From the NCBI RefSeq assembly GCF_963664555.1, contig NZ_OY761461.1, positions 4,753,769 through 4,817,768 on the forward strand: a stretch of 64,000 bases of DNA, in the 5' to 3' direction. This document shows positions 18,562-27,525 of this stretch, in pieces. The DNA is from Labilibaculum sp. Lineage in GTDB: Bacteria > Bacteroidota > Bacteroidia > Bacteroidales > Marinifilaceae. Numbering within the stretch: position 1 is the stretch's first letter; each line of letters opens with the position of its first letter. Position numbers and translations under genes: made by a program. Under the pieces are notes generated by a model, which was given only the letters and a program-made list of their open reading frames with translations, ran no database searches and had not been told where the DNA came from.

Positions 18562-19395
18562 ATGAAATTAAAGAGGGTACTGTACATTTCATTAATTCTA
18601 ATTTTTAGCTCACCTTACTACTCATTTTCGGAAAGCTCTAAAATAGATACCATTATCAGTATTTCCGGGCAAATTCTCCATTCGGAGAGTTTAACTCCTA
18701 TTCCATTGGCAACCATCAGCATTAAAAGAACACGCAAAGGAATCATTTGCGACAGCCTTGGTATTTTTCATCTGCAAATCCAGCAATACGATACACTTCG
18801 AATAAGTGCTTTGGGTTACAAAGCTATCGATTGGGAAGTTCCTTTCGTTTTTAATCCTGACTCGCCTCCCTTCTTTCAAATTAAATTAGAAGACATTTCC
18901 TATTTACTGGATGAAGTAGACATTTATGCATTGGGAACCTGGGATGAGTTTAAAGAAGATTTTGTTAAAACGAAATTGGAAGAGAAAGATCCTATCAACA
19001 AAAGCATTATGAAACAATTAGCTCCCTACAATACAAAAGAACCAAATATTGTTCCTGCACAATATCGTCCTAAAAATGAAGGAAAAATGGGAGTTTTAGG
19101 TGCGATTTTTGCGCCTACAGATTTTTTGTACAGCAAATTGAGTAAATCAGAAAAATCGAAAAAGGAATTGTCCAAAATAATAAGAAACGAAGGCAAGGCA
19201 AAAAAGATTAGTTCGAAATACAATGCGGATATAGTGGCCGATGCAACAGGCTTAGAAGGGGACGAATTACTGAAATTTATGGAATACGCTGGCTCAGAAA
19301 TTAAAGTAAGCCCAAATTCCTCAGAATACTACGTTATGCAACAAATCCTGTTTTTATTCAAAAAATATCAGGAAGAAACTACAGAAGCGGAGTAA
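18562..19395 (+). CDS. Secreted carboxypeptidase-regulatory-like domain protein, copy 2
   Basis: A 277-residue paralogue of the preceding gene, 21 bp downstream. It has a signal peptide (1-24), a CarboxypepD_reg-like domain (about 33-115: ISGQILH, PLATISIKRTRKGIICDSLGIF, ISALGY), the shared DEVDIYALGTWDEFKEDFVKT block and a C-terminal SEYYVMQQILFLF region. The middle section differs from copy 1, which has a Gly-rich stretch instead. The 3' end overlaps the convergent cls gene by 17 bp. The two are probably a duplicated pair working together at the cell envelope. Confidence 0.8.
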   Translation: MKLKRVLYISLILIFSSPYYSFSESSKIDTIISISGQILHSESLTPIPLATISIKRTRKGIICDSLGIFHLQIQQYDTLRISALGYKAIDWEVPFVFNPDSPPFFQIKLEDISYLLDEVDIYALGTWDEFKEDFVKTKLEEKDPINKSIMKQLAPYNTKEPNIVPAQYRPKNEGKMGVLGAIFAPTDFLYSKLSKSEKSKKELSKIIRNEGKAKKISSKYNADIVADATGLEGDELLKFMEYAGSEIKVSPNSSEYYVMQQILFLFKKYQEETTEAE

Positions 19396-20851
19396 ATAAC
19401 CGTGCCATTGATTCTTTCACTCTCTGCCCTTTAGACCTGTCCTGCCACTGGTTTAAATGCAATTCATCACTACTCTCCAAATCACTTAAAAATCGTGTTC
19501 TAAGTTCCAAAGTGATGTCCTCATCGTAAATTAATGCATTCACTTCAAAATTTTGTTCAAAACTCCGCACATCCATATTTGCTGTTCCTACCGTTGCCAT
19601 TATCCCATCAACCATCATTATCTTGCTATGATTAAATCCTCCTTTGTAAAAATAGATTCGCACACCTGCTTCCAATAATTCTTCAATGTAGGAAAGCGTT
19701 CCCCAATAGGTCATGAATGAATCTGATTTTTTGGGAAGTAAAACACGCACATCAACCCCACTCATCGCCGATGTTTTAAGTGCCATTAAAATACTGCTGT
19801 TAGGCATAAAATACGGCGATGAAATATACACATTCCTCCTTGCCGAAGTAATGGCCGAGAAATACGCCTGCATGATACTTGCCCAGTCGGAATCGGCACC
19901 AGAGGCAGTAATCTGCAACAAACATTTTTGCTTCACTTTCTTGTAAGGAAGATATTTTTCGTCGAGTAACACTTCCTGTCGAACAAAATACCAATCGATT
20001 AAGAATACAATTTGTAAACTACTAGCTGCTTCGCCAACAATTTTAAGGTGAGTATCCCGCCACGAGCCAATTTCGGGCAGGCCATGAAGATAACGATCGG
20101 CAAAATTCAATCCTCCGACAAAAGCTGTTTTGCCATCAATCACAATAATTTTCCGGTGATTTCGGTAATTAACCCGACTCGTCAGAATAGGAAAACGAAC
20201 AGGAAGAAAAGCGTGTATTTTCACGCCAGTATCTTGCAATGATTTTACATATTCCTTGCTCAACTTCCAGCTTCCAACATCATCATAAATAACACGAACC
20301 TCAACACCTTCTCTTGCTTTTTGCATCAATATTTCGAGCAATTCCGACGCCAACTCTCCATCTTCAATAATGTAATATTCCAAATGAATGTGATCCTTTG
20401 CTTTCCGAAGAGCCTTAAAAATAGAAGGAAATGTCTCCTCCCCATCGTTCAGAATTTTCACCCGGTTGTAACCAGTAAGCAATGCCTTTGAATTGTTTAA
20501 AAGCAAGGTCATCAGGTTCTTTTTTTCATGAATCCGCTCATCCTTCAACCATCGGCTTTTATCCAAATGAAGCTTTTGATCCTGACTCATTACCTGCAGC
20601 CACTTCATATCGCCCAACTCTTTCATGCTGAACATTTTTTGTTTCCGGAAACTCTGTCCGAAAACCAAATAGGAGATCAAACCGAAAACAGGCACAGATA
20701 CCAAAACCAAAATCCAGGAAATGGTTTTTAATGGACTGCGATTTTCAAGAATTACAATAATTACCGTAGAGATAATGGTGATGACATATAGAACAGCCAA
20801 CACTTCAAAAATGTGAATCCAGAATTCCGACCAATTAATTGTTAACAGCAT
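19379..20851 (-). CDS. cls: Cardiolipin synthase (phospholipase D superfamily)
   Basis: The 490-residue enzyme joins phosphatidylglycerol molecules into cardiolipin. Two membrane segments occupy about residues 10-65, followed by two HKD motifs: NHRKIIVIDGKTAFVGG near 230 and FNHSKIMMVDGIMATVGTANMD near 408. The layout matches bacterial ClsA. The last 17 bp overlap the convergent gene. No near neighbour is involved in lipid synthesis. Confidence 0.95.
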   Translation of the reverse strand: MLLTINWSEFWIHIFEVLAVLYVITIISTVIIVILENRSPLKTISWILVLVSVPVFGLISYLVFGQSFRKQKMFSMKELGDMKWLQVMSQDQKLHLDKSRWLKDERIHEKKNLMTLLLNNSKALLTGYNRVKILNDGEETFPSIFKALRKAKDHIHLEYYIIEDGELASELLEILMQKAREGVEVRVIYDDVGSWKLSKEYVKSLQDTGVKIHAFLPVRFPILTSRVNYRNHRKIIVIDGKTAFVGGLNFADRYLHGLPEIGSWRDTHLKIVGEAASSLQIVFLIDWYFVRQEVLLDEKYLPYKKVKQKCLLQITASGADSDWASIMQAYFSAITSARRNVYISSPYFMPNSSILMALKTSAMSGVDVRVLLPKKSDSFMTYWGTLSYIEELLEAGVRIYFYKGGFNHSKIMMVDGIMATVGTANMDVRSFEQNFEVNALIYDEDITLELRTRFLSDLESSDELHLNQWQDRSKGQRVKESMARLFTPLL

Positions 20852-21015
20852 ATATCCGACTACTTCAGAAGATTTGTATCTTTGTTAATTTAATAGCTTT
20901 GAGATATTAGATGTGAAAAATAAGACAATGATTTACTATTTTAAGTAATCAATTACTAATTTTCAATTCCTCTACATTTAAAAGATTCAATTTTGAACCA
21001 ATATTCCTAAGTCAA

Positions 21016-21879
21016 ATGACTCCATCAAACACAATACAATCTACAATAAATTACATAAAAAAAGAACTCGAGGAGTTATATCATGCCCGAGAAACAGAAA
21101 GCTTAGCTTACCTTCTGCTTGAATATGTTTTGAAATATTCGAAAACTCAAATTCAGCTTAACAAAGCTGAGAAAATCAGCCCTGAACTTTTTCAGCAAAT
21201 TAAATACTATACACAAGAGCTTACAAAGAATATACCCATTCAATACGTACTAGGAGAAACTGAATTTTACGATCTTACTTTTAAAGTAAATAAACACACC
21301 TTAATTCCCAGACCAGAAACTGAGGAGCTGGTTCATGCTATCATCAATGAAAACAGACAAGAAGGTTTACAAATTTTAGATATTGGAACCGGCAGTGGCT
21401 GCATTCCCATTTCGCTGGCAAAAAATTTAAAAAATGCTCGCGTTTCATCTGCTGATATTTCGGCAGAGGCAATTGAGAAGGCTAAAGAAAATGCCGAACT
21501 CAACCAGGTTGATGTTCATTTTTTTCATCGGGACATCCTAAACTGGAAGAATTTTGATTGGGACAATTTTGATATTATTGTAAGCAATCCTCCCTACGTA
21601 ACCGAAGCCGAAAAAAACCAAATGGAGAAAAATGTTCTGGATCATGAGCCTCATTCAGCATTATTTGTGACAGATCACGATCCTTTAATTTTTTACAGAA
21701 CCATCGCAGAAATGGCTCTCCTGCATTTGAAAAAAGGCGGGCGGCTTTATTTTGAAATCAACGAAAGTTTAGGAAATGAAATGATAGCGCTTTTGGAACA
21801 AAAAGGATTCAGCAGCATACGCCTAAGGTTAGATATCAACGGAAAAAACAGAATGGTCTCAGCTATAAAACCGCATTGA
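21016..21879 (+). CDS. prmC: Release factor glutamine methyltransferase PrmC (HemK)
   Basis: PrmC methylates the Gln of the GGQ motif in RF1 and RF2. The 287-residue protein has an N-terminal helical domain, the SAM site ILDIGTGSGCIPISLA (about 120-135) and the catalytic NPPY in SNPPYVTEAE (about 194). recX begins at its stop (TGATG overlap). prfB, encoding one of its substrates, lies 4 kb downstream. A TATCTTTG box at 20877-20884 is a possible distant promoter. Confidence 0.96.
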   Translation: MTPSNTIQSTINYIKKELEELYHARETESLAYLLLEYVLKYSKTQIQLNKAEKISPELFQQIKYYTQELTKNIPIQYVLGETEFYDLTFKVNKHTLIPRPETEELVHAIINENRQEGLQILDIGTGSGCIPISLAKNLKNARVSSADISAEAIEKAKENAELNQVDVHFFHRDILNWKNFDWDNFDIIVSNPPYVTEAEKNQMEKNVLDHEPHSALFVTDHDPLIFYRTIAEMALLHLKKGGRLYFEINESLGNEMIALLEQKGFSSIRLRLDINGKNRMVSAIKPH

Positions 21880-22370
21880 TGGATTACAAAAAGAAGAAAC
21901 GAGAAGTTAGCGCCGAATCTGCTTTATCAAAAACCATGTTTATTTGCAGCAGACAAGAAAAATGCTGCTTTGATATTCGTAAAAAGCTTTGTGAATGGGA
22001 AATTTCATCGACCGATCAGGATCAGATTATTCAAACATTGATTGACGAAAAATTCCTTAATGATGAACGTTACACCAATTTTTACGTTCGCGATAAATTC
22101 CGTTTCAACCGATGGGGACGAATAAAAATTGCTCATCATCTGAAACAAAAGCAAATTCCGGAATACATTATATCTGATGCCATAGACCAATTAGATGAAA
22201 ACGAATACGCCCAAAATCTTCACGACATACTACACAGTAAGATAAAAACCATTCGAGAGGAAGACCCTTATCAACTAAAAGCCAAATTATTCCGATTTGC
22301 ACAAGGAAGAGGTTTTGAATCTCAGCTTTCTCTTCAGATAATTGATAAATTAATTTCGAAAAAGGACTAA
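21879..22370 (+). CDS. recX: Regulatory protein RecX
   Basis: RecX inhibits RecA filament growth. The 163-residue protein consists of repeated three-helix units: KTMFICSRQEKCCFDIRKKL, then LIDEKFLNDERYTNFYVRDKFRFNRWG, the second being the family signature. The ATG at 21879 overlaps the prmC stop by 1 nt (TGATG), implying coupled translation. A TTG three bases earlier is an alternative. recA is not in the window. Confidence 0.92.
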   Translation: MDYKKKKREVSAESALSKTMFICSRQEKCCFDIRKKLCEWEISSTDQDQIIQTLIDEKFLNDERYTNFYVRDKFRFNRWGRIKIAHHLKQKQIPEYIISDAIDQLDENEYAQNLHDILHSKIKTIREEDPYQLKAKLFRFAQGRGFESQLSLQIIDKLISKKD

Positions 22371-22379
22371 ATTTTAAAT

Positions 22380-22387
22380 TAACTTTG
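22380..22387 (+). promoter_or_regulatory. -7 box for the LPP20 gene at 22445
   Basis: TAACTTTG matches TAnnTTTG and lies 57 bp before the ATG. Its terminal TTG coincides with the longest-frame start, which is therefore rejected. Confidence 0.5.
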
Positions 22388-22444
22388 GCATCCTTATTGT
22401 TTACAATTATTATCTTTAAACAACAAAAATCCAAAATCATAAAA

Positions 22445-23854
22445 ATGATTAAATCATTACGCACCTTACTGCACTTTTCCTTTATCCTTACATTTATAGT
22501 GAGCTGTTCGTCAAATACTACAGCCGCCAAACGCAGACCTCCGCAATGGGTAAAAGAGCGTCCTGTTTCATCAGAATACTATATTGGCATAGCCGTAGTT
22601 AAGAAAGACGCCAATGAAACAAGCTATATTCAATTGGCTAAAAATCAAGCCCTACAGGATTTATGTTCCGAAATTTCCATCTCTATTTCATCCAATTCTG
22701 TTCTGCATCAGTTCGAAAACAACACGAGTTTTAAAGAAGAGTTTGAAGCAGATATTAAAACCTCTCTTGTGCAGGATCTGGAAGGATACGAAATGGTTGC
22801 TTCCTGGGACAATAAAAAAGAAGGAGAATATTGGGTTTACTATCAATTGTCAAAAAATCAGTATGCTCTGCTAAAAAGAGTGAAACTAAACAAAGCAAAA
22901 AAACTGTCTCAAAGCTATTTCGAAGAAGGCAAACAATACGAAAAACAACTCGACCTTTTTCAAGCATTAAATTACTACGCAAAATCACTTGATGCAATAA
23001 AAAATCATTTGGATGAAGATCTTAGCGTAATGACATTGGATGGAACTATCAATTTAGGAACAGATATTTATAATTCCATCCAAAACATTTTTAACCGAAC
23101 ACAACTTACTCCGGTCAAAAAGACGATTCAGCTCGAAATATCAACTTCGCAAAAAGAACCAATTCTGGTAAAAGCTGTTTGGCTGGCCGATGAAGGTGAA
23201 AAAATGATTTCTCAATTGCCCTTGGAAATTAAATTCACAAAAGGTGCAGGTATTTTGAATGGAAATGTTTCGACAGACCAATTTGGTTATGCATCTTCTC
23301 AATTGTCGAGAGTAAGCTCGCGGCAAAAACTGCAGGAAATTACTGCTTCTCTCGATCTTTCATCAATTTTGGATGAAAGCAACGAAAATTACGAATTAAA
23401 CAAACTTTTCTTCACTGAAGAATCGGCACCTAAAAGTAAAATCACTTTAAATGTAGAACGACTAAAAGCGTACCTGAATTTTAGCGAAAAGATATTTGGA
23501 GAAGACTCTAAACGCGGAATTTTAGAGAACAATTTAAAGAAAGAATTGTCTGAAAATTTCTTCTCATTTACAAATAATAAAGATCAGGCCAAAGTTATTC
23601 TTGATATCAATACCAATGTAACAAAAGGTGAAATTAAAGAAGGCCGCAACTACAAAGTATATATTGTGTATCTGGATTGTTTTTTCTCGCTTACCGATGT
23701 TAAAACAGGCCTGGAAATTTTCAATGATGCCATATACGAAGTGAAAGGCATGAAGCCCATCAGTTACGATTATGCAGTGAAAGAGGCTTACGAACAAGCT
23801 GTTGATGAAATAAACAACACGATTGTCCCTAAACTGAATCAACTTGATTTATAA
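22445..23854 (+). CDS. LPP20-family lipoprotein
   Basis: The 469-residue protein has a lipoprotein signal peptide ending in FIVSC. The first domain (about 30-150) resembles LPP20: PPQWVKERPVSSEYYIGIAVVKK and repeated short helices, then YWVYYQLSKNQYALL. The middle part (about 230-340) looks like an Ig-like/invasin-type sandwich (LPLEIKFTKGAGILNGNVSTDQFGYAS). The C-terminal third contains ILDINTNVTKG. It is followed 45 bp later by another lipoprotein with a similar LPP20-like fold. It is probably anchored in the outer membrane; function unknown. Confidence 0.8.
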   Translation: MIKSLRTLLHFSFILTFIVSCSSNTTAAKRRPPQWVKERPVSSEYYIGIAVVKKDANETSYIQLAKNQALQDLCSEISISISSNSVLHQFENNTSFKEEFEADIKTSLVQDLEGYEMVASWDNKKEGEYWVYYQLSKNQYALLKRVKLNKAKKLSQSYFEEGKQYEKQLDLFQALNYYAKSLDAIKNHLDEDLSVMTLDGTINLGTDIYNSIQNIFNRTQLTPVKKTIQLEISTSQKEPILVKAVWLADEGEKMISQLPLEIKFTKGAGILNGNVSTDQFGYASSQLSRVSSRQKLQEITASLDLSSILDESNENYELNKLFFTEESAPKSKITLNVERLKAYLNFSEKIFGEDSKRGILENNLKKELSENFFSFTNNKDQAKVILDINTNVTKGEIKEGRNYKVYIVYLDCFFSLTDVKTGLEIFNDAIYEVKGMKPISYDYAVKEAYEQAVDEINNTIVPKLNQLDL

Positions 23855-23899
23855 AATCATCATATTCCAAAACAAAAAATAACGATAAATAATACACAC

Positions 23900-24499
23900 A
23901 TGAAAACAAGAAAATTACACAAAAGCTTATTCCTTGGATTAGGAATTTTACTGGTTGCAGGAATGAGTTCTTGCGGATCGGCTGAAAAAGTAGTTACTAC
24001 AAAAGCACAAGGCGAAGAATTGATTGAAGTTTATTGTACCGGCCCTGATTTTCAGAGTGATAAAAATAATTTCAGAGCTTCTGCTATTGGCGAAAGTTTA
24101 GATCAGATGGTATCTAAAAAGAAAGCCGGCACCAATGCCCGTGCCGAACTGGCGACACTAATTCAGTCTACAATAAAAGGTACAATTGACAACTACGTGA
24201 ACTCAACAGAATTAAATAATGTTGAGCAAGTTGAAGAACGTTTTGAAGGTTTAACCCGTGAGGTGATCAACCAACAATTGAACAACATCAAAGTAATTTG
24301 CGAAAAGCAAACCAAAACCGGTGAAAACAAATACAAAACATACATTGCCCTGGAGATGAGCTCAAAAGATTTGGAGGAAGCAATCAACCAAAAATTATCG
24401 CAGGATGACAAGTTAAAAGTTGATTACGATTACGAGAAATTCAAAGAAACTTTTAATGCCGAGATGCAAAAACTGGAAGCTCAGCAAAGAGGATTCTAA
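23900..24499 (+). CDS. LPP20-like lipoprotein, small
   Basis: The 199-residue lipoprotein has a signal peptide ending in GMSSC, then a domain with IEVYCTGPDFQSDKNNFRASAIGES, ARAELATLIQSTIKG and TYIALEMSSKDLEEAI. This order (conserved start, long helix, short strand before a helix) is that of LPP20-family proteins and parallels the first domain of the preceding gene. A strong hairpin terminator follows. The pair is probably co-transcribed and could form an envelope complex, by analogy only. Confidence 0.82.
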   Translation: MKTRKLHKSLFLGLGILLVAGMSSCGSAEKVVTTKAQGEELIEVYCTGPDFQSDKNNFRASAIGESLDQMVSKKKAGTNARAELATLIQSTIKGTIDNYVNSTELNNVEQVEERFEGLTREVINQQLNNIKVICEKQTKTGENKYKTYIALEMSSKDLEEAINQKLSQDDKLKVDYDYEKFKETFNAEMQKLEAQQRGF

Positions 24500-24530
24500 G
24501 CAAAAAACAACATTCTAATATAAGCTGAAA

Positions 24531-24565
24531 AAATGGCCATTTCTTTCATAAGAAATGGCCATTTT
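24531..24565. terminator. Bidirectional terminator
   Basis: A perfect 15-bp stem (24531-24545 with 24550-24564), loop TCAT, is flanked by A on the left and T on the right. It lies between convergent genes and can serve both. Confidence 0.9.
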
Positions 24566-24587
24566 AAAATCAAAAAAATACTATAAT

Positions 24588-25106
24588 CTAAATATTAAAA
24601 AGTACACCAACAGCCAGGTTAACATTCTCATAAGCTGTGTTGTATTTAAAATCGCCAAAAAACTGAACATCACCACCCGTTCTAGCTCCGATACCTAAAT
24701 TCAAACCAACTTTTGAATCGGAACCTGAAAAAGTTCCGAACTCGCCAAAATCTATCGACGCATCGACATAAGAATAATTTAAACCTCCTATGGCGTATAC
24801 TTTTAAAGTCTCTTCCTTTACGAAATTGCAATGTACATCTGCATCCAACACATATTCAGTCAAATCTAATCCATCAGGAGAACTTGGGAAAAAATAGGTG
24901 AAGCCGGGAGCAATTGAAAATAATTCGTTTATTTCATACAAGCCTTTAACTCCAATTCCAAATGCCACCGCTTCACTTCCGTCATCATCAATTGAAAGCT
25001 TAGTGCCCATAACCAAATTTCCGCCCAATTTCATCTGTGCACTTGCTTCAAGGCCTGCAAAAATCATAACGGCAACAGCAATTAGAAATAAAATTTTCTT
25101 TTTCAT
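24588..25106 (-). CDS. Outer-membrane beta-barrel protein
   Basis: The 172-residue precursor has a Sec signal peptide (1-24, ending ASAQ) and a mature part made of alternating strands with aromatic girdles (SIAPGFTYFFPS, VYAIGGLNYSYVDA, GLNLGIGARTG) ending in VGVLFNI, the hydrophobic C-terminus expected of an eight-stranded barrel. A reading frame to 25184 adds 26 residues before the signal peptide and is rejected. Function unknown; it is probably a small porin-like or structural protein. Confidence 0.85.
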   Translation of the reverse strand: MKKKILFLIAVAVMIFAGLEASAQMKLGGNLVMGTKLSIDDDGSEAVAFGIGVKGLYEINELFSIAPGFTYFFPSSPDGLDLTEYVLDADVHCNFVKEETLKVYAIGGLNYSYVDASIDFGEFGTFSGSDSKVGLNLGIGARTGGDVQFFGDFKYNTAYENVNLAVGVLFNI

Positions 25107-25327
25107 AATTTTAGTTTTAGGTTTAAAATTACTTACTCCGAATATCGAAGACAATATGAAATTTAATTGTTTCACAATAAACAAACAAATTTAAATCAAC
25201 ACCTATTACCTGTATACTAAACCTATATCTATACAAACGAAACAAGCTCATATTCAAACCCATTTCTTTTCCGCGATCATATTTAGACTAACCGGAATAC
25301 AGCACAGAAGTGCAAAAAAAGTAATCT

Positions 25328-25360
25328 GAGGTATCTTTGACGTTGATGCCAAAATAATTC
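25328..25360 (+). repeat. 33-bp direct repeat, upstream copy of the prfB recoding site
   Basis: Identical for 33 bp to 25556-25588 inside prfB, 228 bp apart. It includes TATCTTTGAC, which also matches the -7 promoter consensus TAnnTTTG. Confidence 0.9.
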
Positions 25361-25448
25361 TGATTTCCTTTTGCAAAGCTGAATCTTAAAATATTCATCG
25401 AAGTGTTATTTATTTTTTCTGAAAACAACATTACACCTTCTTTTCAAA

Positions 25449-25478
25449 TTGTTCCTTTCTCTTTGTTTATTACCTTTA
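25449..25478 (+). promoter_or_regulatory. Likely prfB promoter
   Basis: TTG at 25449-25451, a 19-nt spacer and TACCTTTA at 25471-25478 fit the -33/-7 layout with one mismatch at the last base. The ATG is 25 nt further on. Confidence 0.5.
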
Positions 25479-25502
25479 CACTTCAATTAATAATTTACAA
25501 AA

Positions 25503-26601
25503 ATGATCACATCAGACCAGCTAAAAAGTTTAGTGGAACGCACGGAAGCGTTAAGGAGGTATCTTTGACGTTGATGCCAAAATAATTCAGATACAGGAAG
25601 AAGAATTGAGAACTCAGGCTCCCGGATTTTGGGACAATCCAAAAGAGGCTGAAATTCAAATGCGAAAAGTAAGAGGACTTAAATCCTGGGTTGATTCTTA
25701 CAATGAAGCAAAAGAAGCAATTGACGACCTTCAGATATTATTCGATTTCGCCAAGGAAGAAGAAGCATCGCCAGAGGAGGTAGACGAACAATTTGCAGCA
25801 ACACAAAGCTTAATTGAAGCTCTTGAGCTAAGAAATATGCTCCGAAAAGAGGAAGATAAACTGGGAGCCATTCTAAAAATAAATTCTGGTGCCGGTGGAA
25901 CTGAAAGTTGTGATTGGTGCGAAATGCTTTACCGAATGTACTTGCGTTACGGTGAAGCGCATGGCTATAAGGTAAGTTCATTGGAATATCAGGAAGGTGA
26001 CGAAGCCGGAATTAAATCGGCAACTCTCGAATTTGAAGGTGATTTTGCTTACGGATTTTTAAAATCCGAAAATGGCGTGCACCGCTTGGTTCGTCTTTCT
26101 CCATTTAATGCGGCCAACAAACGAATGACTACTTTTGCATCGGTCTATGTTTATCCTGCCATTGACGATACCATCGAAATTGAAATCAATCCTGCTGATA
26201 TCAGTTGGGATACTTTCCGTTCGGGTGGTGCCGGCGGACAAAATGTAAATAAAGTGGAAACAGGTGTTCGGTTACGACATGCTCCAACCGGAATCATCAT
26301 TGAAAATACCGAAACCCGCTCCCAATTTGGAAACCGCGAAAATGCACTTCGATTGCTGAAATCGCAGCTATACGAATTGGAACTAAGAAAACGTCAGGAA
26401 GAAACTGACAAGATTGAAGGATCAAAAAAGAAAATTGAATGGGGTTCACAAATTCGTTCCTATGTAATGCAGCCTTACAAACTGGTTAAGGATGTAAGAA
26501 CAGGCCACGAAACCTCTAATGTTCAAGCCGTTTTAGATGGTGGTTTGGATGGATTCATCAAAGCATTCCTAATGGAATTCAGCGAGGAAGATAAAAAATA
26601 A
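25503..26601 (+). CDS. prfB: Peptide chain release factor 2, programmed +1 frameshift
   Basis: RF2 recognises UGA and UAA. Translation starts at 25503 and reads 21 codons to CTT, then an in-frame TGA (25566-25568); a +1 shift continues at GAC (25567), giving 365 residues in total, the size of E. coli RF2. AGGAGG (25554-25559) is positioned 3 nt before CTTTGAC, as in the classic autoregulatory site. GGAGGQNVNK contains the GGQ that triggers hydrolysis. The SPF anticodon-like motif appears in the expected region as RLSPFNAANKRMT. The stop codon overlaps the palindromic repeat at 26601-26634. Confidence 0.97.
25554..25569 (+). promoter_or_regulatory. RF2 programmed frameshift signal
   Basis: AGGAGG, three bases, then CTT TGA C: an internal Shine-Dalgarno-like stimulator and slippery CTT before a UGA stop. 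Low RF2 makes the ribosome pause and shift +1, so RF2 controls its own level. Confidence 0.93.
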
Positions 26602-26634
26602 GAGTAGGGATCTTGCATGCAAGGTCCCTACTCT
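26601..26634. repeat. Palindromic repeat, copy 2 (TAGGGA/TCCCTA), probable bidirectional terminator
   Basis: A 34-nt near-perfect palindrome, one T:G pair off, with AGAGTAGGGA on the left and TCCCTACTCT on the right, then TTTT. It overlaps the prfB stop on the left and contains the TAG stop (26630-26628) of the opposing gene. It shares its core with 15088-15118. Confidence 0.8.
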
Positions 26635-26843
26635 TTTGTTTGTTTGGGCTTAAACATCCCTCCTATCAGCACACCAAAAAGTAAACCGTAAGGCACCATT
26701 GTGTACCAATTGGACTGAATGGGGCAAGTACCTGAAACACAACCAACATATTTCCAGTAAAGGAATCCACCCAGCAGACCAAGCAGCCCTCCTATAATTT
26801 CAAATTTTCTATTTTTAATTAGCTTTTTCACCATCTCAAACAT
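26628..26843 (-). CDS. DUF6132-like small membrane protein
   Basis: The 71-residue protein has two hydrophobic segments (about 17-33 and 48-62) joined by a loop with VGCVSGTCPIQSN, the Cys pattern I associate with DUF6132 proteins. Each segment is Gly-rich (GGLLGLLGGF, LLFGVLIGGMF). Function unknown; the paired Cys suggest metal or redox involvement, which is inference. TAAGTTTG (minus strand, 26871-26864) is a possible -7 box. Its stop is supplied by the palindromic repeat. Confidence 0.82.
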   Translation of the reverse strand: MFEMVKKLIKNRKFEIIGGLLGLLGGFLYWKYVGCVSGTCPIQSNWYTMVPYGLLFGVLIGGMFKPKQTKE

Positions 26844-27048
26844 ATGTATCTATTTATATAATTCAAACTTAGCAAAGAATATTGAATAGTCGTGATGAAG
26901 ACAATTCTTTTCATTAAATAAATAAGCTGCAAAATACAAATCTGATATTGATGGCACTATTTCATTCAAAAAAACAATCAATTTTTCATTAAATCATCAG
27001 TAATTCTGAAAACACAAATTCTATTTCCCATACTATTCCCGAAAGCCG

Positions 27049-27056
27049 TATATTTG
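27049..27056 (+). promoter_or_regulatory. -7 box for the arsC-like gene
   Basis: TATATTTG matches TAnnTTTG and lies 31 nt before the ATG at 27088. No clear -33 TTTG. Confidence 0.45.
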
Positions 27057-27087
27057 TATCACTTTAAACAGTAAAACAGAAATAAAA

Positions 27088-27429
27088 ATGTTGAAAATTT
27101 ATCACAATCCGCGTTGCTCCAAAAGTAGAGCAGGTTTAAAATATTTACAAGACAAAGGTCTGGAACCTGAAATTCGTTTGTATCTAAAAGATGAGTTTAC
27201 CGAAGCCGAACTTGCTGATGTATTGATGAGAATGACGAAACAACCCTGGGAAATTATCCGCACTCACGAAAAATTATACAAAACCGATTTTAAAGGGAAA
27301 AATTTTAATACCGATGAGTGGATCAAAATATTAATTGAATATCCAAACCTAATTCAACGCCCCATTGTTATTAAAGACCACAAAGGAATATTTGCTGTGC
27401 CAGCTGAAAAAATGGATGAGATTTTTTAA
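27088..27429 (+). CDS. arsC: Arsenate reductase-like (ArsC/Spx thioredoxin-fold) protein
   Basis: The 113-residue protein has the glutaredoxin-linked ArsC motif HNPRCSKSR with Cys10 as the likely catalytic residue, plus the downstream LIQRPIVI (Arg used for substrate binding) and a helix-rich middle. It would reduce arsenate to arsenite using glutathione/glutaredoxin or a similar thiol. No ars operon genes (arsR, efflux pump) are nearby, so a stress-sensor or general reductase role is possible. Confidence 0.85.
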   Translation: MLKIYHNPRCSKSRAGLKYLQDKGLEPEIRLYLKDEFTEAELADVLMRMTKQPWEIIRTHEKLYKTDFKGKNFNTDEWIKILIEYPNLIQRPIVIKDHKGIFAVPAEKMDEIF

Positions 27430-27525
27430 TTCATCCATTTCCTGATTCATTTCACATTTCAACCTCTAAATCGACCAACTTAATTTGCCTTTATAAAATT
27501 TCACACACAGAAATTAATTAAGTAC

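Larger units (their letters stand above)
25107..25502. other. Spacer upstream of prfB with a displaced recoding-site copy
   Basis: The spacer separates divergent genes. It holds an exact 33-bp copy of the prfB frameshift region (25328-25360) and a likely prfB promoter (25449-25478). No ORF or RNA gene is visible. Confidence 0.6.
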
